Positions 27,036 to 35,975 of a stretch of DNA of 64,000 nt are shown here, piece by piece. The DNA is taken from contig JAZQZL010000018.1 in assembly GCA_045634005.1 (NCBI GenBank), positions 12,247 to 76,246 on the forward strand, written 5' to 3'. The translations under genes and the position numbers were made by a program. Origin of the DNA: Flemingiibacterium sp045634005. Lineage in GTDB: Bacteria > Bacillota > Clostridia > Oscillospirales > CAG-272. Under the pieces are notes generated by a model that made no database searches, had not been told where the DNA came from, and saw only the letters and a program-made list of their open reading frames with translations. Every line of letters starts with the position of its first letter. Position 1 is the stretch's first letter.

Positions 27036-28469
27036 TCAGGAATTTATATTGTTATCTATAAGCGCTTTGAGCCCTTCGATAACGCGCTCGAGCCTTACCG
27101 CACGGCTCGCCTTGAAAAGCACGGCATCACCCGGACGAAGCATACCGTATGCGGCTCTTGCCGTATCATCGGCATTTTCGGTGTTGGTGTTCACGCTGAT
27201 ATTTTCGGTGCTGAAGGCGTGATTTATCGCGCCGAGAGCAATATTCTCCGCCTCCTGTCCGAACGTCACAAGATGCGAGATATGACGCGATGCAACGAGT
27301 GTTCCGATCTCCATATGAAGCTGCTTTGAATAATCGCCAAGCTCGCGCATATCGCCAAGCACCGCAACCGTTCGGCAGCCATTTTTATCGCCAAGCTTTG
27401 AGAGCACCTCAACAGCCGCCTTCATCGACTCGGGACCCGCATTGTAGCAGTCCTCGATGATAGTAACTCCGCCGTATTCGTATATGTTCTGACGCATTCC
27501 CGTGTTGTGGAACGCCATAAGTCCGCGTTTTATCTCCTCATCGCTCATACCGAGAAGCACGCCCACCGCAAAGGCATACGTTGCATCGTAGACGTTGTGA
27601 GTGCCGATAGTCGGTATCTTTATGTTTGTAACGACACGGTTGCCTGCAACAAGGTCGAACTCTGTGCTGTCCTCATACTCGCGTATGTTGAGTGCACGGT
27701 AATCCGCAAGCGGATTTTGAAGTGACACGAACAGCATATTCTGTGTAAGCTTACCCTTCTGCTCAAACAGCATCGGCTCGTCTGCGTTGAGTATCACCCA
27801 ACCGTCCGTCGGTACGCCCTCGACTATTTCGAGCTTCGCCTTGCATATATTCTCGCGCGAGCCAAGACACTCGATGTGAGAGTTGCCGATGTTCGTGATT
27901 ATAGCGATATCCGGCTTTGCAACAGCCGTCATATGCGAAATCTCACCAAGCCCACTCATTCCCATTTCAAGCACGCAAACCTGCGTCATCTCGGGCATAT
28001 CGAGCACCGACAGCGGCATACCTATCTCGTTATTAAAATTGCCGGCCGTCTTATGGGAGATAAATTTACTGTTTGCCACAGAGAATACGAATTCCTTGGT
28101 TGTGGTCTTGCCGACGCTTCCCGTCACCGCAACGGTTTTGGGATTGATGCGCGCTTTATACGCCCGTGCAACCTTACCAAGAGCCTCAAGCGAGCTGGGC
28201 GTCACCATAACACGTCTTGCTTCATCCGCCTCAAGACCATCGGGAACACGTTCACCTATAACGGCTACAGCGCCTCTCTGAAGCGCCTGCCCTATATAAT
28301 CGTGTCCGTCGAAGCGCTCGCCCACAAGAGCAATAAAAAGTGAGCCAGACTCCGCCTCACGCGAGTCGGTCACAATAGAAGTTATATCCTCACAAAGAGA
28401 TGTTTCAAGCGACAGTATCGCCGCAAGCTGTTTTGTATCAAACACAGCCTTTTTATATCTAATGCTCAT
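27036..28469 (-). CDS. murF: UDP-MurNAc-tripeptide:D-Ala-D-Ala ligase
   Basis: 477 residues. It completes the cytoplasmic pentapeptide precursor. ATP loop VTGSVGKTTTKEFVFSV near residue 115, NFNNEIGMPLSVLDM, EMGMSGLGEISHMT, and DCYNAGPESMKAAVEVL with GDMRELGDYS in the C-terminal domain. It begins 28 bp after murE with AAAGGACTTGGAAAT upstream. Confidence 0.96.
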   Translation of the reverse strand: MSIRYKKAVFDTKQLAAILSLETSLCEDITSIVTDSREAESGSLFIALVGERFDGHDYIGQALQRGAVAVIGERVPDGLEADEARRVMVTPSSLEALGKVARAYKARINPKTVAVTGSVGKTTTKEFVFSVANSKFISHKTAGNFNNEIGMPLSVLDMPEMTQVCVLEMGMSGLGEISHMTAVAKPDIAIITNIGNSHIECLGSRENICKAKLEIVEGVPTDGWVILNADEPMLFEQKGKLTQNMLFVSLQNPLADYRALNIREYEDSTEFDLVAGNRVVTNIKIPTIGTHNVYDATYAFAVGVLLGMSDEEIKRGLMAFHNTGMRQNIYEYGGVTIIEDCYNAGPESMKAAVEVLSKLGDKNGCRTVAVLGDMRELGDYSKQLHMEIGTLVASRHISHLVTFGQEAENIALGAINHAFSTENISVNTNTENADDTARAAYGMLRPGDAVLFKASRAVRLERVIEGLKALIDNNINS

Positions 28470-28496
28470 ATTTCCAAGTCCTTTCGCTATCGTCGT

Positions 28497-30005
28497 CTAA
28501 TTTTCAAAGCCGCATACACTTTGCAGTATTATATCCTTTTCCGAAAACGGCCGTTTGCCGTCCGCATCAATTTCATAGTCCTCATGACCTTTGCCCGCGA
28601 GCAGGATTATATCGTCAGGCCGGTGATTTTCTATAACCCAGCGTATCGCACGCTCACGCCGTTCTATAACCTTACAGTCAGCGCCCTCTGCCGCTCCGCG
28701 CAGTATGTCGCAAATTATCGCGCGCGGATTCTCGCTACGACTGTTGTCACCCGTAATCACGGTGAGGCTTGCAAGCGTTGTCGCCACCCTACCCATTATC
28801 GGGCGCTTCGTTTTATCTCTGTCACCGCCGCACCCAAACACCGCAATAAGCCGCCCGTTTGGCTTCTTCATCGCAAGCAGTGAGCGAAGCACACGCTCCA
28901 GCGCATCCGGAGTATGCGCGTAATCAATAAACACGTCAAAATCACAGCCGTCCGGCAGTAAAACGCGCTCCATCCGTCCGGGTATTTGCAAGGCGTGTGC
29001 AAGCGCTGCCGAGATAACCTCTTTTTTTATACCGAAAAGCCTTGCAACGCTCGCCGCTGCAAGAGTGTTAGTTACCGTAAATTGCCCTGATATCGGACAC
29101 GAAACATCCTCGGAGCCATATCTGTCGCAAAATGTATACGACACACCGCGTGCAGATCCTGCGCGCGCATCGCACGCCATAAAATCTGCGCATCTGCCCT
29201 CGGCCGAATACGTAACCGACGGGGTAATTATCTCATCGCAAAGTCGCCTTGAATAGACACCGTCAGCATTTATGACAGCTGTACCGCACAGTGAAAACAG
29301 TCTGCGCTTGGCAAGATAATAATCCTCCATCGAGCCGTGGTAATCGAGATGGTCCTGCGTAAGACCTGTGAACACGCCCACGATAAACCTTAACGGATCA
29401 AGTCTGTAGTGTGACAGAGAATGTGAGGACGCTTCCATAAGCACGATCTCAATGCCCGCATCAGCCATACGCTCAAGCATCGGATAAAGGTGCTCGGGCG
29501 AAGGTGTCGTCATAAAATTCACGCTTGATAAATCACTGTCTGAAAGCACCGCCTCGTTTTCACCTATAAGGCACTTCACGGTTCCAATCACACCCGTGGT
29601 GTATCCTGCGCGCTTAAATATCTCGCGTAAAAAGTACGTTGTCGACGTTTTGCCGTTCGTACCCGTGACGGCAACAAGCAAAAGCCGCTCACCCGGACGT
29701 CCGCAGTACTCATTATACATATGAGCCGTCGCAAGACGCGTATTTTCAACCGCAACGTATTTGATCTCGGGGTGCTCCGCGAGCCACTCCGTAATTCTTT
29801 CGCACACGATCACAGAAGCACCGCGCTGAACGGCGGTACAGATAAAGTCGTGCCCGTCGAGCCTCTCGCCCGTAATACATATGAATACGTCACCCTCGCT
29901 GCATTTCAGCGAGTTCACACAAAGCCCCGTGCATTCGGTTTCGAATGTATCAAGGTTTGTTTTTGTAACGGTTACTTTTTTTAAAAGAGCGTTTAATGTT
30001 GCCAT
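28497..30005 (-). CDS. murE: UDP-MurNAc-L-Ala-D-Glu:diamino acid ligase
   Basis: 502 residues. It adds the third residue of the stem peptide. ATP loop VTGTNGKTSTTYFLREIF near residue 117, EASSHSLSHYRLDPL, DYAHTPDALERVL, and the amino-acid specificity region GDNSRSENPRAII. Enzymes using meso-diaminopimelate usually read DNPR at this spot; DNSR here leaves the substrate open, with meso-DAP still most likely for this type of organism. ATG 30005 follows GGGGGATA. Confidence 0.95.
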   Translation of the reverse strand: MATLNALLKKVTVTKTNLDTFETECTGLCVNSLKCSEGDVFICITGERLDGHDFICTAVQRGASVIVCERITEWLAEHPEIKYVAVENTRLATAHMYNEYCGRPGERLLLVAVTGTNGKTSTTYFLREIFKRAGYTTGVIGTVKCLIGENEAVLSDSDLSSVNFMTTPSPEHLYPMLERMADAGIEIVLMEASSHSLSHYRLDPLRFIVGVFTGLTQDHLDYHGSMEDYYLAKRRLFSLCGTAVINADGVYSRRLCDEIITPSVTYSAEGRCADFMACDARAGSARGVSYTFCDRYGSEDVSCPISGQFTVTNTLAAASVARLFGIKKEVISAALAHALQIPGRMERVLLPDGCDFDVFIDYAHTPDALERVLRSLLAMKKPNGRLIAVFGCGGDRDKTKRPIMGRVATTLASLTVITGDNSRSENPRAIICDILRGAAEGADCKVIERRERAIRWVIENHRPDDIILLAGKGHEDYEIDADGKRPFSEKDIILQSVCGFEN

Positions 30006-30070
30006 ATCGTATCCCCCTGCGCAATATTTTATACTAAAATATTTACGCTGTGGGGTACGCTATTATGACA

Positions 30071-32407
30071 TCAGTCCGTTCCGTCGAGGTAGCGGAATTC
30101 AACCGTTACTATAGTGCCGGGTGCTACCACCGTGCCTGCCGCAGGCGACTGGGATATAACCTGCGCGCCCGTGCCGACATTATAGTTCGTCGCACCGACT
30201 ATCTTTATGTTAAGCTTTGAGTTTACGATCGTCTTATTGCAAACTGATGCCATCTGCCCTACGACGTCGGGAACGGTAACCGTATCCGACGGTAAAGCAT
30301 CTCCCGTATACAAATATATAACGCCGCTGTCAGTAGAAAGGCGCGTTCCACCCTCGGGAGTCTGTGCAACAACCGTGGTTCCGTTGCCTATTCTCTTGAA
30401 GGAAAGCTTTTTGTTGGTAATGTTGAGAAGCGCGTCCTCAACCTCCATGCCAACGTAGTTTGCAACACCGACGTCGATGCTTGCAAGCTCCTTTGCGGTA
30501 TACTGCGGCTCATATCCGAGATACGGCATAGCAACCGAAAGGAAATTCGAAATATACGGTGCCGCAACGATGCTTCCGAACGAACCGCCCGAAAGATCAG
30601 GCTCGTCAACAATTATAATAACAGCGATCTGCGGATCGTCTGCAGGCGCATACGCAACAGTAGAGCCTATGCGGTAAGGGCGGTCAGAGGTGACCCACTC
30701 ATCTTCAAAGCTTACCATATTGCCGGCCTCATCGTAATAAACGTATTTATCCTGCTTCTGTGAGGTTCCCGTTTTTGCGGCTACGCTGTAGCCCTTGGTG
30801 TACGCGTTCTTTGCACCGCCGTCGGTAGCAACGCCCTCGGCAAGTATCTGCGTTATCGTATTGCAGGTCTCCTCGGAGAATATCTGCACCTTCTGCTCGG
30901 TTTCATAGGAATAGATAACGTTTCCGTCATCGTCAACCATTTCCTTCATAACGTGCGGTGTTACAAGATAGCCGCCGTTCGCTACGGTACAAATAGCCGT
31001 AAGCTGCTGGAGAGGAGTTGCCTTAAAGGTCTGTCCGAACGAATATACCGCCATCTCAACTGCGTGCATATCGTTCTCTTTATGATAGCTTCCGTAAGCC
31101 TCACCCGTAAGGTCTACACCCGTTTTAGTGGTGTATCCGAGTGCCTCGAAATACTTGTAAAACGTTTCTTTGCCTATCTTTTCGATAGTGTTCATCATAA
31201 GAGGGTTGCAGGACTGCTGAAGTCCGCGTGCAAACGTGACCTGACCGTGTCCCCACGTACGGTGGCAGGAGATGCGCTGACCGTAGCCCTCAACGTAGTA
31301 GCTGCCCGCGCAGTAGAACTGATCGTCCACGCTGACAACGCCCTCCTCGAGTGCGATCGCCGAGGTGATGATCTTGAACGTAGAGCCCGGCTCATACGGC
31401 TCGCTGACTATTTTATTGTTCCACATCTCGTAAATAAGATTGGTGCGAAGCGCGTTGTATTCGTCGGAGTCCTCCTCGTATCCGCTGCTCTGAAGCTTCT
31501 GAAGGTGCTCCTCGTCAAGCGCATAGGGATCGTTGCAGTCGTAGTTCGGGTATACAGCGCCCGCGAGTATACCGCCCGTATTTACGTCCATAACTATTCC
31601 GCAAACACGGTTGGTTGCCTGTGCTGACTCATATGCCGCCATAATCTGATTTTCAAGCTCGTGCTGAAGGCGCATATCAATGGTGCTTACTAAATTAGCA
31701 CCGTTTTCTGCACCGACGTAGCTTTCGTATTTAAACGGCATATCCTGCTGAAGGGCGTTGCGCGCGGTAATATACTTACCCGACGTGCCCTGAAGATAGT
31801 CGTTATAGGTTGCCTCAATTCCGTATACACCGTCGCCCTCGGAATTGGTAAATCCGATAAGGTGGCTGGCAAGACTTCCGTACGGATAATAGCGCTTTGA
31901 CGTCGCGCTGATGTTTATCATACCCGTGAATCCGTTCTCTTTGACAAACTCACGAATAATATTCGCCGTTTCCGGATCAACGTTCTTCTTTATAGTTTCG
32001 TCCTGACGGTTAGTCTTGGCATATTTGTCAAGTATCATCTGACGGTCAACCTCAAGCACCTCAACGAGCTTGTCGGCGATCATCACCTTTGCCTGCTCCT
32101 TAGTCGGCGCATCATCGTCATTCTTTGCGGGCTCGTAGTTGTTTATAGCATAGGGAGATATAAATATGCGGTACGTCGTGGTATTGGTTGCAAGCAGCTT
32201 CATATTGCAGTCAAATATCTTACCGCGCTCCGCATCCGTCGTATATTCCTTTGTAAGCTGATCTATAACGATCGCCTGATACTTATCGTTATCGACTATC
32301 TGCAATAAAAACAGTCTGCCTATCAAAAACACCCAAGCAACTATAAGTATCAGCGCAAAGATAAGCGTGCGCTTAAACGTTGCTGCGCGCTGTGAACGAA
32401 ACGGCAT
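30071..32407 (-). CDS. Class B penicillin-binding protein 2 / SpoVD-type transpeptidase with two PASTA domains
   Basis: About 778 residues from ATG 32407; the earlier TTG overlaps GGAGG. One N-terminal membrane helix (IFALILIVAWVFLIGRLFLLQIV), a dimerisation domain, then the transpeptidase with SxxK in EPGSTFKIITS, SxN in QQSCNPLMM and KTG in AAKTGTSQKQD. Two PASTA repeats follow at about residues 650-775 (VGVANYVGMEVEDALLNI; VTVPDVVGQMASVCNKTI). It crosslinks septal (or spore cortex) peptidoglycan together with FtsW. Whether it is the vegetative FtsI or a SpoVD cannot be told from sequence. Confidence 0.94.
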   Translation of the reverse strand: MPFRSQRAATFKRTLIFALILIVAWVFLIGRLFLLQIVDNDKYQAIVIDQLTKEYTTDAERGKIFDCNMKLLATNTTTYRIFISPYAINNYEPAKNDDDAPTKEQAKVMIADKLVEVLEVDRQMILDKYAKTNRQDETIKKNVDPETANIIREFVKENGFTGMINISATSKRYYPYGSLASHLIGFTNSEGDGVYGIEATYNDYLQGTSGKYITARNALQQDMPFKYESYVGAENGANLVSTIDMRLQHELENQIMAAYESAQATNRVCGIVMDVNTGGILAGAVYPNYDCNDPYALDEEHLQKLQSSGYEEDSDEYNALRTNLIYEMWNNKIVSEPYEPGSTFKIITSAIALEEGVVSVDDQFYCAGSYYVEGYGQRISCHRTWGHGQVTFARGLQQSCNPLMMNTIEKIGKETFYKYFEALGYTTKTGVDLTGEAYGSYHKENDMHAVEMAVYSFGQTFKATPLQQLTAICTVANGGYLVTPHVMKEMVDDDGNVIYSYETEQKVQIFSEETCNTITQILAEGVATDGGAKNAYTKGYSVAAKTGTSQKQDKYVYYDEAGNMVSFEDEWVTSDRPYRIGSTVAYAPADDPQIAVIIIVDEPDLSGGSFGSIVAAPYISNFLSVAMPYLGYEPQYTAKELASIDVGVANYVGMEVEDALLNITNKKLSFKRIGNGTTVVAQTPEGGTRLSTDSGVIYLYTGDALPSDTVTVPDVVGQMASVCNKTIVNSKLNIKIVGATNYNVGTGAQVISQSPAAGTVVAPGTIVTVEFRYLDGTD

Positions 32408-32534
32408 ATATACCTCCAAAATGCTATTATAACGGGAAATTTCGGAGAGTAAGCGACCACAAAAAGATGCCTACTCTCCGAAGCTTGTTCTCATACTATA
32501 GATACTGTTTGATACTCGGTTTGATGACTGTACC

Positions 32535-33302
32535 TTATATACCGAAGGAACTGAGTATTCTGTCGATAAAGGAATCGGCAAAGCTCTTAAGCCCATCGAT
32601 AAATGACGTCTTCTCCTGTTCAACCGTTTCAATTATCTCTATCTTGTCTTCTTTATGTACCGTCAGGTAATATCTGTCAACCTGATCCTTCTTGACCATA
32701 CCGAGCTCTTCCTTGGCTATCTCCTCCACTACGCGAAGATCGTCGCGCGTTTCAAGCAGCAGACCAAGCTCGTCGCTCTGCTTAACAAGCTCGTTGTACT
32801 TCGTCTTAAGCTCGGAATTCTCCGCCGTTATATCGTTGATCTGAACTCCCGTGGTTATTATAGAAAGCACAAGCACGGTAGCGCAAGCGGCAGTGAGGAT
32901 TATGGACAGAGGGAAAGCGCGTCGCTCGGATCTGTCTACCTCTATAGTAAGGTTTTCAACAGTAGTCTTTACTCTTGCAGCAGCTTTTTCAGCTTTGGAA
33001 ACAGCTCTCGTTTTCGACTTTGTGCCCGTTTTAGCTCCTGTACCTACACGCGGAGTCTGCGCGGTAGTGGAACGCGGATCAGCCGCTACTCTGCCAATTG
33101 AAGCTGTGTTACTGCCGACAGCTGCTCTGCCTCTTACCGCTGCTGTTGAATTTACAGTCTGACCAAGCGCGTTTTTCTGAGCAACAGGGCGTCCTTCGGC
33201 AATTGATTCGAAGGTATACTCTTTGTATGCGGGACTAGTGGAGATGCGGTTATCGGAAGTTTGCTTTTTGTTTTTCTTGGATTTAAACTTTGCTTCGGTC
33301 AC
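32535..33302 (-). CDS. FtsL-like divisome protein with long disordered N-terminus
   Basis: 255 residues from GTG 33302. Residues 1-125 are polar, Ala/Thr/Lys-rich and probably unstructured (GTGAKTGTKSKTRAVSKAEK). One membrane helix follows at about 132-155 (PLSIILTAACATVLVLSIITTG), then a coiled coil (INDITAENSELKTKYNELVKQSDEL) and the FtsL/DivIC-type motif VVEEIAKEELGMVKKDQVDRYYL. Position between rsmH and the PBP gene is that of ftsL. Typical FtsL has only about 90-120 residues, so the tail is an addition. Confidence 0.85.
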   Translation of the reverse strand: MTEAKFKSKKNKKQTSDNRISTSPAYKEYTFESIAEGRPVAQKNALGQTVNSTAAVRGRAAVGSNTASIGRVAADPRSTTAQTPRVGTGAKTGTKSKTRAVSKAEKAAARVKTTVENLTIEVDRSERRAFPLSIILTAACATVLVLSIITTGVQINDITAENSELKTKYNELVKQSDELGLLLETRDDLRVVEEIAKEELGMVKKDQVDRYYLTVHKEDKIEIIETVEQEKTSFIDGLKSFADSFIDRILSSFGI

Positions 33303-33321
33303 GACCGTTTCTCCTTTCGGC

Positions 33322-34275
33322 TTAAAGTTTTTCTGCTATACGAAGCTTTGCGCTGTGAGAGCGCGAATTTTCGTCAAGCTCTTTTTCTGATGGAAGTATA
33401 GGCTTATGTGTGAGAACCTTTACCTTCGGCTTGTTGCCGCATACGCATATCGGAAGGTCCTTCGGGCAGGTGCATCCGCTCGCCGCCTTCGCAAACGTCT
33501 GCTTTACTATTCTGTCTTCAAGCGAGTGGAAGGTTATAACCGAGAGCCTGCCACCCTCGCCAAGCGCGTATATAAGCGCATCAAGCGTAGGCTCTATTAT
33601 GGAAAGCTCGGAATTAACCTCAATGCGAATCGCCTGAAACGCTCGCTTCGCTGGATGTGAACCGCACTCGCGAGCCTTCGCGGGGATTGCTGATTTTATA
33701 ATGTCCACGAGCTCAAACGTGCTTTCTATCGGTTTTACCTCACGCGCGGCACATATCTTCGCCGCGATACGCGGTGCAAAGCGCTCCTCGCTGAAGTCGT
33801 ATATGATCTTTTTAAGTTTGTCCTCTGAATAAGTGTTAACAACGTCGTATGCCGAAAGCGGTGCATCGGGATCCATACGCATATCGAGCGGCGCATCGTG
33901 CATATACGAAAATCCGCGCTCGGGTGTGTCAAGCTGATAGGACGATACACCAAGGTCGATAACGGCGCCGTCTATTTTATCAATACCGAGCCGCGCGAGA
34001 ACGTCGCCGACGTTTCTGAAGTTGTCGCGCACAAACTCTATTCGCTCGGAGTATTTCTCGAGTCTTTTCTTTGATGCCGCGATAGCCGCGCTGTCCTGGT
34101 CGATCGCTATAAGCTTACCGCCGCCCGTCAATCGGGATGCGATAGCCTCGGAGTGACCGCCTCCTCCAAGTGTACAGTCAACGTATATGCCGTCGGGCTT
34201 TATATTAAGTCCGTCAACCGACTCGGCAAGCAGTACCGAGTAGTGCGAAAATACAGGTGCGTTGTCCTTGTCCAT
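33322..34275 (-). CDS. rsmH: 16S rRNA (cytosine-1402-N4)-methyltransferase
   Basis: About 317 residues. SAM-dependent methylation of C1402 in the ribosomal P site. Motifs: HYSVLLAESVDGL, DCTLGGGGHSEAIASRL (SAM loop), DGAVIDLGVSSYQLDTPERGFSY, and SVITFHSLEDRIVKQTF. The ATG at 34275 overlaps the mraZ stop by one base (TGATG), so translation is coupled. Confidence 0.97.
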   Translation of the reverse strand: MDKDNAPVFSHYSVLLAESVDGLNIKPDGIYVDCTLGGGGHSEAIASRLTGGGKLIAIDQDSAAIAASKKRLEKYSERIEFVRDNFRNVGDVLARLGIDKIDGAVIDLGVSSYQLDTPERGFSYMHDAPLDMRMDPDAPLSAYDVVNTYSEDKLKKIIYDFSEERFAPRIAAKICAAREVKPIESTFELVDIIKSAIPAKARECGSHPAKRAFQAIRIEVNSELSIIEPTLDALIYALGEGGRLSVITFHSLEDRIVKQTFAKAASGCTCPKDLPICVCGNKPKVKVLTHKPILPSEKELDENSRSHSAKLRIAEKL

Positions 34276-34694
34276 CAAAGTCCAAGCTCCTTCATCTGCT
34301 GTTCTATCGCCGCGATATTATCGCCGCTCTTCATAGAGTTCCAACGTTCAGCATCCCAAAGCTCTGCACGGTTGCCAAGTCCGAGAAACACAGCCTCGCG
34401 GTCAAGGTTCGCAAATTCGCGAAGAACCTGCGGAAGCGTTATACGTCCGTGTGAATCGGGGCTGACCTCGAATGCGAAGGCGAAAATAAAGCGCTTTATC
34501 TCTCTTGTCTGCGAGTCGGGAAGCATTTCAATTCTTGCACAGAGCTTGCCCCACTCCTCGGCACTGTAAAGTGACAGACATCCGTCAATATTTTTTGCAA
34601 TGGTAAAGGTGTCGCCAAGTCCGTCGCGCAGTTTAGCAGGCACGAAAACTCGCGCCTTTGCGTCGATCGTATGAAGGTATTCACCCATCAGCAT
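34275..34694 (-). CDS. mraZ: Transcriptional regulator MraZ
   Basis: 139 residues with two SpoVT-AbrB-like halves: GEYLHTIDAKARVFVPAKLRDGL at the N-terminus and SPDSHGRITLPQVLREFANLDREAVFLGLG in the second. It forms a ring that binds MraZ boxes and usually represses its own dcw operon. First gene of the cluster; three candidate boxes lie just upstream at 34734-34759. Confidence 0.96.
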   Translation of the reverse strand: MLMGEYLHTIDAKARVFVPAKLRDGLGDTFTIAKNIDGCLSLYSAEEWGKLCARIEMLPDSQTREIKRFIFAFAFEVSPDSHGRITLPQVLREFANLDREAVFLGLGNRAELWDAERWNSMKSGDNIAAIEQQMKELGL

Positions 34695-34733
34695 CCGTGC
34701 CTCACCCCTTTAAACCAAATTATGGGGAAATTT

Positions 34734-34759
34734 CACCATTTTGAACCTATTTCTCCCAC
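34734..34759 (-). promoter_or_regulatory. MraZ box array
   Basis: On the - strand TGGGA-5-AGGTT-5-TGGTG: three direct repeats with exact 10-bp periodicity between the -10 element and the mraZ start, as in known MraZ operators. The central repeat is degenerate. Confidence 0.7.
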
Positions 34760-34768
34760 CCTAAAAAT

Positions 34769-34797
34769 ATTATACCGCATAATGCGGATAATTTCAA
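34769..34797 (-). promoter_or_regulatory. Promoter of the mraZ/dcw operon
   Basis: TTGAAA, 17-bp spacer, TATAAT on the - strand, immediately upstream of the MraZ boxes. Confidence 0.8.
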
Positions 34798-34914
34798 TAG
34801 TTTTCGCAAGATTTTTTTCGGTAAAATGCAAATTTTTTTGCACTTTTCACGGAAATTTCGTCCACAATTTAGTGCGGTATATCAATATTTGGTAATTATG
34901 TAATTATAATGATG

Positions 34915-35403
34915 TTAATTTTTTTTGAACGCCTCAATAAGCTCGGCTACGCCAGCCGGAACACACTTCGAATAATCGCATCCGTAGCGTATCAGCTCAC
35001 GCACCATAGTGGAGCTTATGTGCATATACTCCGCCTTGGTCGGAATGATGATCGTATCAAGTTCGGAAACAATCGAGCGGTTGATAAGAGCAAGCGACAT
35101 TTCGTAGTCAAAATCAGTCGCAGAGCGTGCTCCCTTTACGATAGTTCCGATGCCGTGCTCTACAGCATAATCCGCAAGCAGGCCGCCCCAAATATCAACG
35201 TGCACGTTGGGTATCTTGTCGAACGCCGCGTGAAGCATCTGAAGACGCTCATCGGAGCTGAAAAACGTAGTTTTTGAGGAGTTTATAAACTCGGTGACGT
35301 ACACCTCGTCGAATATTTTAGCCGCGCGTGCAACGAGGTCGTAGTGACCGACCGTCGGCGGATCAAAGCTTCCGGAAATAAGCGCTATTTTAGGATTTAA
35401 CAT
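34915..35403 (-). CDS. coaD: Phosphopantetheine adenylyltransferase
   Basis: 162 residues. Fourth step of coenzyme A synthesis. Motifs: ALISGSFDPPTVGHYDLVARAAKIFDEV (HxGH-type nucleotidyl-transfer signature TVGH) and STMVRELIRYGCDYSKCVP near the C-terminus. Follows rsmD by 17 bp; the rsmD-coaD pairing is common in Firmicutes. Confidence 0.96.
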   Translation of the reverse strand: MLNPKIALISGSFDPPTVGHYDLVARAAKIFDEVYVTEFINSSKTTFFSSDERLQMLHAAFDKIPNVHVDIWGGLLADYAVEHGIGTIVKGARSATDFDYEMSLALINRSIVSELDTIIIPTKAEYMHISSTMVRELIRYGCDYSKCVPAGVAELIEAFKKN

Positions 35404-35420
35404 ACTGTTCCCTCCTGTTT

Positions 35421-35975
35421 TTATTTTCTGCTCAAAACGGTGATATAAACGCGTCCGTAGCGGTTCTGCTTTTCGACGGCATATTTGTCGGCAAGAGCCT
35501 CGTCACCACCGAAAATATCGTCGGTTTCATCCTCACAGAATATCCACGCACCGTCAGCAAGAAGGTCGGAATCCGCAAGCTTTTCAAGCGCAGATCTCAG
35601 CATGCCGCTCCCGTACGGGGGATCGAGAAAAATAAAATCGAACTTCTCGCCCTTTGTGCCGCGGATATAGTCCGCGTAGTCCATTGTAACGACGCGGCAA
35701 CGCTCCCAAAGGCGCGTCTTCTGCGCGTTCTGCTTGATGATAGCCGTAGCATCGGCAGAACGGTCTACGAGGTGAGCCTTCTCAGCTCCGCGTGAGAGCG
35801 CCTCAAGTCCGAGCTGACCGCTTCCCGCGAAAAGATCGAGCACTCTCGCGTCGGGCAGATCGAACTGTATCATACTGAATATTGCTTCCTTAACGCGCTC
35901 CGCGGTCGGGCGTGTTGCCTCTCCTTCGAGGGTTACAAGCTTTATTCCGCGCGCGCTTCCTGTAATTATTCTCAT
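35421..35975 (-). CDS. rsmD: 16S rRNA (guanine-966-N2)-methyltransferase
   Basis: 184 residues. Methylates G966 of 16S rRNA. Motifs: RIITGSARGIKL, RPTAERVKEAIFSMI, VLDLFAGSGQLGLEALSRGA (SAM) and the catalytic FDFIFLDPPYGSG (DPPY). Its ATG overlaps the uvrC stop by four bases. Confidence 0.95.
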   Translation of the reverse strand: MRIITGSARGIKLVTLEGEATRPTAERVKEAIFSMIQFDLPDARVLDLFAGSGQLGLEALSRGAEKAHLVDRSADATAIIKQNAQKTRLWERCRVVTMDYADYIRGTKGEKFDFIFLDPPYGSGMLRSALEKLADSDLLADGAWIFCEDETDDIFGGDEALADKYAVEKQNRYGRVYITVLSRK

